64,000 bases of DNA, from NCBI GenBank assembly GCA_013076295.1, contig RQOL01000876.1, forward strand, positions 806,001 to 870,000. The letters run 5' to 3'. The position numbers and the translations under genes are program-made. Source of the DNA: Sanderia malayensis (taxonomy: Eukaryota; Cnidaria; Scyphozoa; Semaeostomeae; Pelagiidae). Positions 43,411-54,257 of this stretch are shown one piece after another; within the stretch, counting starts at the first letter, position 1; every line of letters begins with the position of its first letter. Below the pieces are notes generated by a model. It saw only the letters and a program-made list of their open reading frames with translations. It did not search any database and was not told the origin of the DNA.

Positions 43411-43649
43411 TAATCGAAAACGACAGGTTGTGGAAAGTTAGTTTAAAGTTGCAACACATCGCCAAAGCTGATAAAAAACCCATAAAAAGCTTAATAACTA
43501 AAAAACGGTTTTGCTTATGAAAAAGATTTTTACACCAATAAAAAGAAAATCTCTTGATTATATTGAATGAATTATTTCATATTTTTCATGCACTTATAAG
43601 ATGATAAGAATTTGTTAAGTAAGTCGCAAGAAAACACAAAAATATTGAG

Positions 43650-43800
43650 GAACTGGCAAATTCACGTTCTCGGCTCGAGATTGAATTCAAAGAACCAATC
43701 AGAAACTTTCGAATGTACGCGTCAAATCCTCTGTCATGAGAAATGGGAAATCAGAAATTTCTAGAACTTTTCCGAGGGGAAATCCCCTGACGTCACATTG
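43650..43800 (-). promoter_or_regulatory. HSE promoter module, left arm
   Basis: Shares CTCGAGATTGAATTCAAAG and TTTCGAATGTACGCGTCAAA with the 29870-29990 module; contains GAAatTTCtaGAActTTt at 43754-43771, facing outward. Counterpart in the right arm at 48465-48640 (HSE 48499-48511). Confidence 0.7.
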
Positions 43801-44021
43801 AAAGATTTTTCTATTAACAGAAAATCTCTGCAATCTGATTGGCTGATAGCCAAGATTTCGAGTCACTTTAAAACAAAACTTGAAATGGACATTATTCAAA
43901 ACAAAATGTGCAAGCTGTTGAAGAAACTATTTTAACACGTTTCAAGAAGAAAGACGCCATGAAAAAGAGGCCATTTTCTGCATTAGCAAACAATAATATC
44001 TAAACCTTTTTATAAGCATTG

Positions 44022-44522
44022 TTATATCCTACTATATGGAAATGCTGGAGTACTATTAAATGTTCGTTCATACACTGCAGCATCCTCAGAATCACTAGCT
44101 TCCTCTTCTTCGTCATTCTTTGCTTGACGTATGATGAGATGTTTTCTTTTCTCAATAGCATAATCTAAGGCCTCTTGCATATCCATATCATCTTCCCTCT
44201 GTGCTTTTTGCATCGTTGCTATAACTGCAGTTACAACAGCATCATTTTCAAAACTTCTATTATATAAAAATCTACGTCTGAAAACTTGCAATATGTTTTC
44301 ATCTTCATCCACTTCCTTACGCATAGAAGGCCATACATTCCCTAAAGGAAGATCCTCATCAGTGTTGACAGTTTCATCATTATCATGATCACTTTCAACT
44401 TCTATCTCATCATCTGAGTCAGACTCTTCACTGCTCTCCTCGTGCATCTCTTCTTCATGTCGTGCAACATTACTTTTATACTTGGAAGAAAATTCACATT
44501 GATCACATTTATACTGACTCAT
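44022..44522 (-). CDS. Small C2H2 zinc-finger acidic protein, left arm copy
   Basis: The ATG at 44522 (MSQYKCDQCEF) is preferred over an upstream TTG. 166 residues. CDQC...HEEEMH is a complete C2H2 finger like the one at the polymerase N-terminus. A Glu/Asp-rich stretch follows (~residues 30-60), then a helical region and a second acidic tail. Its promoter TATA (CTATAAAATC) lies on the arm's inner side. Differs from the other copy at three residues. Confidence 0.65.
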   Translation of the reverse strand: MSQYKCDQCEFSSKYKSNVARHEEEMHEESSEESDSDDEIEVESDHDNDETVNTDEDLPLGNVWPSMRKEVDEDENILQVFRRRFLYNRSFENDAVVTAVIATMQKAQREDDMDMQEALDYAIEKRKHLIIRQAKNDEEEEASDSEDAAVYERTFNSTPAFPYSRI

Positions 44523-44749
44523 GGCTAGCTGTTTACTTATAATTACCAACTAACTCTTAAATCCCTGAATTCTAGAGTCTCAACTCGCTTGATTTTATAG
44601 ATAAGTTCCTCCATTCAATATGATACGGGAGAGGGACTGAACGATATTTCCCAATAAACAAAACTTAATCCTTGGATAATGCTAACTAATCCTGATTAAT
44701 GACTACTCCATTCTAGCTAATCATTCCTAGTCATTACCTTCTCAATATT

Positions 44750-46740
44750 TGATCCTCAATACATCCTTGATTATTATTCCTAATCATTACCTGATCATTA
44801 GTTGATCCTTCACTGACCCTTACTAATCCTTACCAATCATACCTTTTCATTACCTGATCATTAGTAGATCCTTAACTGATCCTTGCTAGTCCTTATCAAT
44901 CTTTCCTAATCATCATCTGATCATCAGTAGATCCTTAACTGATCCTTCATAATCCTTACAGTCATTCATAGTCATTACTGATCATCAGTTGATCTTTAAC
45001 TAATCCTCACTAATCCTAACTAATCATTCCTAATCATTACCTTCTCATTACTTGATCCTTAACTGATCCTCACTAATCCTAACTAATCATTCCTAATAAT
45101 TACCTTATCATTACTTGATCCTTAACTGATCCTCACTAATCCTAACTAATCATTCCTAATCATTACCTTATCATTACTTGATCCTTAACTGATCCTTTCT
45201 AATCCTAACTAATCATTCCTAATCATTACCTTATCATTACTTGATCCCTAACTGATCCTTACTAATCCTAACTAATCATCCTTAATCATTACCTTATCAT
45301 TACTTGATCCTTAACTGATCCTCACTAATCCTAACTAATCATCCCTAATCATTACCTTATCATTACTTGATCCTTAACTGATCCTCACTAATCCTAACTA
45401 ATCATTCCTAATCATTACCTTATCATTACTTGATCATTAACAGATCCTTACTAATCCAAACTATTCATTCCTAATCATTACCTTATCATTACTTGATCCT
45501 TAACTGATCCTCACTAATCCTAACTAATCATAATTAATCATTCCTAATCATTACTTAATCCCTAACTGATCCTCACTAATCCTAGCTAATCACCCCTAAT
45601 CATTACCTTATCCTTACTTGATCCTCACTAATCCTAACTAATCATAATTAATCATTCCTAATCATTATCTTATCATTACTTGATCCTTAACTGATCCTCA
45701 CTAATCATAATTTATCATTCCTAATCATTACCTTATGATTACTTGATCCTTAACTGATCCTCGCTAATCCTAACTAATCATTCGTAATCATTACCTTATC
45801 ATTACTTGATCCTTAACTGATCCTTACTAATCCTAACTAATCATTCCTAATCATTACCTTATCATTACTTGATCCCTAACTGATCCTTATTAATCAGAAC
45901 TATTCATTACTAATCATTACCTTATCATTACTTGATCCTTAACTGATCCTTACTAATCCAAACTATTGATTACTAATCATTACCTTATCATTATTTGATC
46001 CTTAACTGATCCTTGCCAATCCTAACCAATCATACTTAATCATTAGCAGATCATCAGTTGATCCTTAACTGATCCTTACGAACCTTACTAATCATTCTTA
46101 ATTATTAGCAGGTCATCAGTTGATCCTTAGCTGATCCTCACCAATCCTTACCAATCATACATAATCATTACCTGATCATCAGTAGATCTTTTACTGATCC
46201 TTGATAATCCTAGCCAATCATACCTAATCATTAGCTGATCACGAGCTCATCCTTAACTGATCCTCAGTGATCCTTGTAGTCATTCATAGTCATTACTGGC
46301 CATCAGTTGATCCTTAGCTGATCCTCACCAATCCTTACCTAACATACATAATCATTACCTGATCATCAATTGATCCTTAGCTGATCCTCATTAATCCTTA
46401 CCAATCATACTTAATCATTAGCAGATCATCAGTTGATCCTTAACTGATCCTTGCTAGTCCTTATCAATTTTTCCTAATCATCATCTGATCATCTGTTGAT
46501 CCTTACTAGTCCTTACCAATCATTCCTAATCACTACCTGATCCTTAGTTGTTCCTTAACTAATCCTTACGAATCCTTACTAATCATTCTTAATCATTAAC
46601 TGATCATTAGTTGTTCCTTAACAGATCCTTCTAATCCTAACTATTCATTACTAATCATAGCTAGTCATTACATAATCATTAGTTGATCTTTAACTGATCC
46701 TGGCTTTATCCATTCAACATTTATCCTTACTAATCTGACT
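44750..46740 (-). repeat. ~63-bp tandem array, left arm
   Basis: Units such as TAACTGATCCTCACTAATCC followed by TAACTAATCATTCCTAATCA and TTACCTTATCATTACTTGAT repeat ~30 times, each built of ~10-bp subrepeats (YTAATCCTTA). Units degenerate toward both edges. Confidence 0.9.
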
Positions 46741-46859
46741 AATAATTTCTTATCATAACCCAATCCTTATTAATCCTTGCCTAGATTTTATTAATCTTCA
46801 GTTGATCCCGACTGAACACCCTCCACACTACTGCTGAAGATTGATAAAATCTAGGCAAG

Positions 46860-47590
46860 GATTAATAAGGATTGGGTTATGATAAGAAATTATTAGTCAG
46901 ATTAGTAAGGATAAATGTTGAATGGATAAAGCCAGGATCAGTTAAAGATCAACTAATGATTATGTAATGACTAGCTATGATTAGTAATGAATAGTTAGGA
47001 TTAGAAGGATCTGTTAAGGATCAAGTAATGATAAGGTAATGATTAGGAATGATTAGTTAGGATTATAAAGGATCATTTAAGGATCAAGTAATGATAAGGT
47101 AATGATTAGGAATGATTAGTTAGGATTAGTGAGGATCAGTTAAGGATCAAGTAATGATAAGGTAATTATTAGGAATGATTAGTTAGGATTAGTGAGGATC
47201 AGTTAAGGATCAAGCATTGGGAAGGTAATGATTGGGAATGATTAGTTAGGATTAGTGAGGATTAGTTAAAGATCAACTGATGATCAGTAATGACTATGAA
47301 TGACTGTAAGGATTATCAAGGATCAGTTAAGGATCTACTAATGATCAGATGATGATTAGGAAAGATTGATAAGGACTAGCAAGGATCAGTTAAGGATCTA
47401 CTAATGATCAGGTAATGAAAAGGTATGATTGGTAAGGATTAGTAAGGGTCAGTGAAGGATCAACTAATGATCAGGTAATGATTAGGAATGATAATCAAGG
47501 ATGTATTGAGGATCAAGTATTGAGAAGGTAATGACTAGGAATGATTAGCTAGAATGGAGTAGTCATTAATCAGGATTAGTTAGCATTATC
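46860..47590 (+). repeat. ~63-bp tandem array, right arm
   Basis: Inverted counterpart of 44750-46740 with fewer units (~11), consistent with copy-number contraction. Confidence 0.9.
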
Positions 47591-47742
47591 CAAGGATTAA
47601 GTTTTGTTTATTGGGAAATATCGTTCAGTCCCTCTCCCGTATCATATTGAATGGAGGAACTTATCTATAAAATCAAGCGAGTTGAGACTCTAGAATTCAG
47701 GGATTTAAGAGTTAGTTGGTAATTATAAGTAAACAGCTAGCC

Positions 47743-48243
47743 ATGAGTCAGTATAAAAGTGATCAATGTGAATTTTCTTCCAAGTATAAAAGTAATGTTG
47801 CACGACATGAAGAAGAGATGCACGAGGAGAGCAGTGAAGAGTCTGACTCAGATGATGAGATAGAAGTTGAAAGTGATCATGATAATGATGAAACTGTCAA
47901 CACTGATGAGGATCTTCCTTTAGGGAATGTATGGCCTTCTATGCGTAAGGAAGTGGATGAAGATGAAAACATGTTGCAAGTTTTCAGACGTAGATTTTTA
48001 TATAATAGAAGTTTTGAAAATGATGCTGTTGTAACTGCAGTTATAGCAACGATGCAAAAAGCACAGAGGGAAGATGATATGGATATGCAAGAGGCCTTAG
48101 ATTATGCTATTGAGAAAAGAAAATATCTCATCATACGTCAAGCAAAGAATGACGAAGAAGAAGAAGCTAGTGATTCTGAGGATGCTGCAGTGTATGAACG
48201 AACATTTAATAGTACTCCAGCATTTCCATATAGTAGGATATAA
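47743..48243 (+). CDS. Small C2H2 zinc-finger acidic protein, right arm copy
   Basis: Start at 47743. Same protein as 44022-44522 except that the first zinc-ligand Cys is Ser (MSQYKSDQC), plus an I/M and an H/Y exchange. The finger should not fold normally. TATA near 47666, stop at 48241-48243. Confidence 0.65.
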   Translation: MSQYKSDQCEFSSKYKSNVARHEEEMHEESSEESDSDDEIEVESDHDNDETVNTDEDLPLGNVWPSMRKEVDEDENMLQVFRRRFLYNRSFENDAVVTAVIATMQKAQREDDMDMQEALDYAIEKRKYLIIRQAKNDEEEEASDSEDAAVYERTFNSTPAFPYSRI

Positions 48244-49061
48244 CAATGCTTATAAAAAGGTTTAGATATTATTGTTTGCTAATGCAGAAAATGGCCTCTT
48301 TTTCATGGCGTCTTTCTTCTTGAAACGTGTTAAAATAGTTTCTTCAACAGCTTGCACATTTTGTTTTGAATAATGTCCATTTCAAGTTTTGTTTTAAAGT
48401 GACTCGAAATCTTGGCTATCAGCCAATCAGATTGCAGAGATTTTCTGTTAATAGAAAAATCTTTCAATGTGACGTCAGGGGATTTCCCCTCGGAAAAGTT
48501 CTAGAAGTTTCTGATTTCTCATTTCTCATGACAGAGATTTGACGCGTACATTCGAACGTCGCATTCGAAAGTTTCTGATTGGTTCTTTGAATTCAATCTC
48601 GAGCCGAGAACGTGAATTTGCCAGTTCCTCAATATTTTTGTGTTTTCTTGCGACTTACTTAGCAAATTCTTATCATCTTATAAGTGCATGAAAAATATGA
48701 AATAATTCATTCAATATAATCAAGAGATTTTCTTTTTATTGGTGTAAAAATCTTTTTCATAAGCAAAACCGTTTTTTAGTTATATTTCTTCTTTTAGCAG
48801 ATTCTGCTAAAATTCTTATTGACTCCCGAGTGTTATATCCTAAACGACATTTCATTTTGCTCAATTGCCATTCATTTTTAAACACTCACACGCTAACTAA
48901 ATTGATATATTAAATTAAATAATTTTGGGAGCTTTCACCTCACATCTGAGGTCTCCTCAGCCAACTGATTTTGGTAACGTTCGATATGTTAACATAATTT
49001 GTTCGAATTAAACGTTCTTTTTTGGAACAACTACAACATGCTTGAATAGATGGTTAATGCA

Positions 49062-51223
49062 TTATTCATTGTTTAATCGTCTTTTCCTCGGGATATTCAT
49101 GTTCCCCCATTCTTCTTTTGAATTGAATTCTGGTGTCAGTTCTTGGATGTAAACAGCTTCTGAAACTTGTCTAAGCAAAGGGTCTCCTGGATAAGTGGCT
49201 AAAGTTTTAATAGATATACTTTGCTGGTGACCGCTGTGTTTTTCTTGCATATGTTTGTAGAGCATGGAGTTCTTATCCTTCTTTTCATATTTGTCTAGCT
49301 GTTCACTTACTCTTTCCTTTAAACTTCTAGCTGATTCACCGATATATTTTTCTCCACATGGTTCACACACTTCACTGCCAAGGCAGGATATCTCATATAC
49401 AACGTCTCGTACTTTGCAGTTTGCTTTTGGATCGTGTTTGCATACTTTGCAATCATTATCTTCGCATGTCTTGTTTTTAAACGGGTCAGATAATACGAGG
49501 CTTTCCTTCAATGATTTCCCTGCTTTTTCTATCACTTTGATCTTAAGTTCTGACTGGTTTACGATCCGTTGGCATTCTCTGGCAAGTTCTTCATTCGGAG
49601 TAGCATCCACAAAGAGAACAGTTTCATACCCTCCTTTTTCATACCATGTTCTTTTCTTTTTAATTTTAGCCTTCTCTCTTCTTTCTCTTTGCCATAGCTT
49701 TCCTCTATACATCGGGCATTCCCCTTTTCTATCCTTTTCTATGATTTGTTCATATTTTCGTTTTGCTGTTGTATATACTTTAACACATTCTTGTTGATCG
49801 TATCCTGAGAACTGCATTCTTTTTATGAAGTTTTGTACATGTTTCTGTCTTTCACTCTCCGGACATTGCAACGACACATTTCTCATTGTTCTTACTAGGT
49901 CAGATACAAGTACACTTTTCTTCATCGTGGTAGATAAAGCTGATCTTTTGTTGATGACGTATTTACTCGTCATTGGCTTCATGTAATGCGTGAACAGAAT
50001 TTGATGCTTTAATGTACCGTTGGTTTCTACCATATCTATCCATAATTCCAGGTCTAAAACAGGCATTCTTTTATTGGTGTGATTTGTCGGGTAGTCAATT
50101 GTAACGCTGATACTCGGATGGATCTCGTTTGCTATTGTTTGTATTTCCATCATTATTGTCTCATCGTTTGGCCTAGCATCCATATCAGTGACAGTTTTAA
50201 CCAAAATGTTGGTATCATCCACATATCTTTCATACAACTGAATTTCAATACCATGATTTTGTAATCTGCGTTTGAGCTCCCTATCCCACCAAACCATGAA
50301 CAGCGTCGCTACGTCTCCTGCAATCCCCACTCCTATTGCACCTCCATGTTTTTGTTTATATATTTGGTTATCAAACTGACATATGTGATTCTTCATGGTG
50401 ACCAATAAGCTGTTTCGTAAAGCCATGTAACCAATCTTTTTAATTCGAACGGGTTTGGTTTCGCCTCACATTTTACCCAGCCTGCCCAACGTTTGTCTTC
50501 TTTACTGTTTATTCCTGAGGCTTCTAGCTTGGGAGCTCTTCCTTTTCTTGTTATCCTTGTTGGGCAAAACGTCATTAGACCTTTAGCCTCTAGCTCGTCT
50601 TTATCAGTTGTCAATATAAGGAATAGACCAAGTTCATCGGCGTCTATATTTGTGAATTCCACAGTACTCTCGTTGATTAGATCAATGCATTTACCAACAG
50701 CAAAATCAACATCAATTGATGGATATAGTGCCTTGACATCCATGCTTCCTACCACACTAGTGGCTAGATCTTCCGAGTCGTTGCATTCTTTGATCTTACT
50801 TAATAGATCTTCCGTACTTTCACAAGTTTCTTCTGCTTGTGCGACCAGAGGTCTCAGAATCAGGGACAGGAAATAGGATATTCAGTAGTTGCAAGATACA
50901 ACAGCTCCACACACTGGTCTTATTGGTGGCCCTTTAATCTGATCTTCGTAGTTCTTGTGGTCTTTTCGTAAGCCATATAACGGTGGTATTGCATTGTTTG
51001 TAGCTTGTAAGTTGCTGGAAATTCTTTCACTTCCTCTAAATATCCTTACTAAGGCTGTTGCATGTGCATTTAAAGACGTTTCTACTTCTTTATACTCTTT
51101 GTTTCCAACTCTCTGTAGGTCTTCCGTATGTGTTATCATTGATTCTTTGTAGTTGTTGCTACAGTCGATCGAAAATCTTCCAGATTTGTCCGTTTGATAG
51201 CATACAAAAAAAACAGTTACCAA
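49062..51223 (-). pseudogene. Penelope-like reverse transcriptase/GIY-YIG ORF
   Basis: Order: N-terminal RT part (51223-50885) with TDKSGRFSID, PPLYGLRKDHKN and PIRPVCGA; then motif A SMDVKALYPSID; motif with GGAIGVGIAGDVATLFM; motif C RYVDDTNIL near 50220; a basic linker; a zinc-like CEDNDCKVC; and C-terminal GIY-YIG (VVYEISC, KYIGESARSLKERVSEQ) at about 49400-49150. A TGA at 50882-50884 and a frameshift near 50426 inactivate it. The enzyme would nick and prime insertion by reverse transcription. Confidence 0.85.
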
Positions 51224-51233
51224 AATCAGTTGG

Positions 51234-51261
51234 CTGAGGAGACCTCAGATGTGAGGTGAAA
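51234..51261 (+). ncRNA. Hammerhead-ribozyme-like core (candidate)
   Basis: CTGAGGA (matches CUGANGA), a 5-bp hairpin ACCTC/GAGGT, then GAAA, followed by an extended GCTCCCAAAATT/AATTTTGGGAGC stem. The same segment lies on the sense (minus) strand at 48961-48934. One base after the core is unpaired and stem I was not found. Hammerheads are known in Penelope-like element ends. Confidence 0.3.
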
Positions 51262-52182
51262 GCTCCCAAAATTATTTAATTTAATAAATTTTGGGAGCTA
51301 AATTTTTAAATGCCTAAATTTTTAAATTCCTTTGATTGAGCGTGCAGATAGGTTATTACAACCGTTGTGGCTCGGAGCGCAAGAAAATAGGGAAATTCAA
51401 GAAAATGGGGCAAGAAAATAGGGAAATCGAATATATGACTAAAATAGGCCAAAGTAATGCATAAATATATTAGATATTGTGTCTAGTAATTAAATGATGC
51501 ATTTGCAATTAATTTTTCGCCAAAAAAACCAAGTATGAAGTGTTTTTCATACTTTTTTGCTGCCGATATTTCTTGCGAGAATTAGGCTCTCAAAATATTC
51601 ATGAGTGGATATGGAAAAGAGGCTGCAAACCGCGCGGAAACGGAAGATAATTTTAGATAATTTTAATGGTGCACTTTTTACCACTGCCTCATTTTCTTGC
51701 TGACATTTTGTTTTGTTATGTTGAAAGTTTTTTGACTCTATACAACATACATACAGTCAACTCTGTCTAATTCGAACTCGTGTAATTCGAACTTTTACTA
51801 ATTCGAACCAAATTCTGTTGTCCCTTGAAAAGTTCCTAACAAACCCTTATAAAAAACCTCTGTAATTCGAACTTTCTGTAGTTCGACCATTTTTTTGTCC
51901 CGTCAGAAAAAAACCCTCTGTAATTCGAACTTTGCGTTAATTTCAGTTTATCACCTGATGACATAACTTCTTTATTTTTGCTATGGCCTCTGGCGAGCCT
52001 TATTGAAGCTTGCCTCATAGGCAAATTGACGCAAATTGACTTACAGAGACTTGTAAAGGGTACCAGACAGTGATTTTTGCAACGCTGTTTAAGCGTGGCA
52101 TTTTTAGAAGTCAGATCTGATCAGTAGAACTTTATCAATGGCGCTAATTAAAGTACCCAAACCTGTCAAGTTCATTGAAGAT

Positions 52183-53246
52183 CAGGGACGTCACTTCATA
52201 ATTTTTTTGGGGGGGTGTAAACAGTTTTGCCCTGTGAAAGTTTTCCTCGTAAAACGAGTAGATAGACTAGATACGTAATAGTTTTAAAAGCCAAAGCAAA
52301 CAAACAGTGAATATTTTGTAAATAAAAATCAACATAACGAGTAATTTTACACTAATTTATTTGATTGAAAGTCTTCTCATTTCTTTTTTTCCATGTTTTC
52401 AACACTTTATTAAGCGGGATAGTGTCTGTTAAGTCTTTTTCACACGCTATTAGAATTAGATCATTTAATCGTTCATCTTTCATTTTAGATCGCAGCGAGT
52501 TTTCAATTTTAAGTTTGCTAAGGTTCAGTTTGCCTCTGAAAATAACCTTTCACAACACATTTTCATAAACGTAAACTTTGTCTCTGCTCTGATGACTAAT
52601 GATTATTTTCAAAATCTGCAAGCACCTTTTGGAATTTTAAATCGGAAATCGCGCGGAAATCTTAATCAAAATACCATAAATCCTCGAAAAAGCCCCCACC
52701 TCCGAATAAACCCTCCCCTTGAACAAGCCCCCATCCTGACAATCATTTGCAAGGATATTGAAGCCAAGTTTCCAGACACTGAAGTTGTTTAGTGAATGTA
52801 TTGCAAATAGCAAAAAGTTTAAACCAATAACTTTATTGATTGGCTGCATCGTATAGCTTTTATTTTGCTTAATATTGAACAATTATCCAGCTAAAATTTC
52901 GTTTTCGCAAATAAGCCCCCGGGGGCTTATTCGAGGATTTACGGTATCCTACGTAAGAATACACCACGTGAAGGAAGACATAGAAATACGGAAAACATAG
53001 TAATTTACGGAAAATGGAATGGAATAAAGGGCTCGGGCCGAGGAATTTACATTCATAAGAAGATGTGTATTGAACATGGCAATGAAGGAAATAGAAACTA
53101 AAAAGTTTATGAAACTTGAGTTCTAATTAATATTTTTTGCCCTGCGAGAATATAATATTTATTTCAGTTTTGCCCTGCGAACTGCCGTTTTTCAGGATTG
53201 GGGGGGTTAACCACCCCCCCAAACCCCCCCAATAGTGACATCCCTG
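52183..53246. mobile_element. hAT-like element (8-bp TSD TTGAAGAT)
   Basis: Ends CAGGGACGTCACT and AATAGTGACATCCCTG with G/C-runs just inside both ends. TTGAAGAT lies at 52175-52182 and 53247-53254. No transposase frame. Confidence 0.85.
52672..52946. mobile_element. Innermost MITE with GCCCCC-rich TIRs
   Basis: TACCATAAATCCTCGAA and the inverse TTCGAGGATTTACGGTA with AATAAGCCCCC inside both ends. A related sequence occurs at 63613-64000. Confidence 0.65.
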
Positions 53247-54257
53247 TTGAAGATGCAAAGGAGGTATTAAGGCCAATAAACAAAATTGCAATTCCTGTCG
53301 ATGCTGAACTGCCGGTTATTTTTACAAAAATTGGAGCGTTTTATCTCATGTAAAAGGTTATCACGTGAACCAAAGTGTATGAAGACCAGTAATTAATGAA
53401 GCTTTAGAAGCTAAAAGACAACCAGAGAACCTAACGGATAAATATGCCGTGGGTGTGCTCAAAGATGACAAAGTTGTGGTGCACTTAGACAAAGGCAGTA
53501 ATGGACGCGTTGCAAAACAATTTTCCATGTTGTGACTTAATCCATATATTTTTATTCTATTATAATAATTAATGAACTGTTTTGCTTCTTTAAAATGCCT
53601 TTAGTCCATAAGAATGGTCATCAAAGTATAGTTGATGGCCCTAAAACGGAGTTACAGGGGTAACTAGGGGTAAAATATGGCACTTACATGAAAACTCGTA
53701 TAATGCGAACTTTCTGTAATACGAACAAATTTGGATTCCCCCATAGAGTTCGAATCAGACAGAGATTACTGCAGAACTAAAAGTTTTATGAAGTATTTTT
53801 GCACCTTGAACGTCATCTCAAGCCTTCCGCGTTTCCCGCGCGCACATTTTCCTCCTGTCTTCCGTTTCCGCGCGGTTGGCAGCCTCTTTTTCATATCCAC
53901 TCATGAATATTTTGAGGGCCTAATTCTCGCAAGAAATATCGGCACAAAAAGTATGAAAAACACTTCATACTTGGTTTTTTTGGCGAAAAATTAATTGCAA
54001 ATGCATCATTTAATTACTAGACACAATATCTAATATATTTACGCATTACTTTGGCCTATTTTAGTCATATATTCGATTTCCCTATTTTCTTGCCCCATTT
54101 TCTTGCATTTCCCTATTTTCTTGCGCTCCGAGCCAACCCGGCTCGGTTATTATGCAGTTGCTGCTCATCTGGCTTACCTAATTAAGAACTTCCAGATCAA
54201 ATTTCAAAACAGTATTCCTAAACATCCTTAAGTTAGTTGAATGCTAAGCACGGGCAA

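Larger units (their letters stand above)
43494..48786. repeat. Palindromic inverted duplication
   Basis: Left arm 43494-46801 and right arm 46834-48786 are inverted copies around a 32-bp spacer (46802-46833). Arms share, from outside in: a 3' flank, an HSE promoter module, a zinc-finger gene and a ~63-bp-unit array. They differ mainly by array length (about 2 kb left, about 0.75 kb right). Sequence outside the arrays is almost identical, so the duplication is recent or homogenised. Confidence 0.9.
48908..51286 (-). mobile_element. Penelope-like element with inverted 71-bp flanks
   Basis: Reverse transcriptase and GIY-YIG endonuclease on the minus strand, bracketed by inverted copies (48908-48978 and 51216-51286) sharing TTGGGAGCTTTCACCTCAC and CCAACTGATTTTGG. 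The upstream copy abuts a 5'-truncated ORF. Inverted end copies on 5'-truncated elements are typical for this class. Confidence 0.8.
52138..53545 (+). pseudogene. HIRAN-like ORF of the pogo-like element, split
   Basis: Begins ATG at 52138 (ALIKVPKPVKFIED) and is cut by the hAT-like insertion; resumes at 53247 with EVLRPINKIAIPVDAELPV and continues to KYAVGVLKDDKVV near 53450 after further frame breaks. Same ORF as in 37330-37687. Confidence 0.5.
51754..53771. mobile_element. Pogo/Tigger-like element, copy 2
   Basis: Starts CAGTCAACTCTGTCTAATTC after TA; right end degenerate (TTCGAATCAGACAGAG...ACTG). Interrupted by the hAT-like element at 52183-53246. Confidence 0.75.
51359..54144. mobile_element. 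Long-TIR DNA element, outermost of a four-level nest
   Basis: Inverted arms of ~290 bp (about 51370-51650 and 53855-54135; GGCTCGGAGCGCAAGAAAAT). GGTTATTA flanks both sides (51351-51358, 54145-54152), an 8-bp duplication. No own coding region seen. Contains the pogo-like copy 2. Confidence 0.8.

Noticed and set aside
44750..47590. CRISPR-like or telomeric repeat
   Set aside because: Direct units are contiguous without unique spacers, and the unit is not TTAGGG-like; it is a satellite in a palindrome.
49264..49797. 177-residue plus-strand frame
   Set aside because: Antisense shadow of the Penelope-like RT/GIY-YIG ORF.
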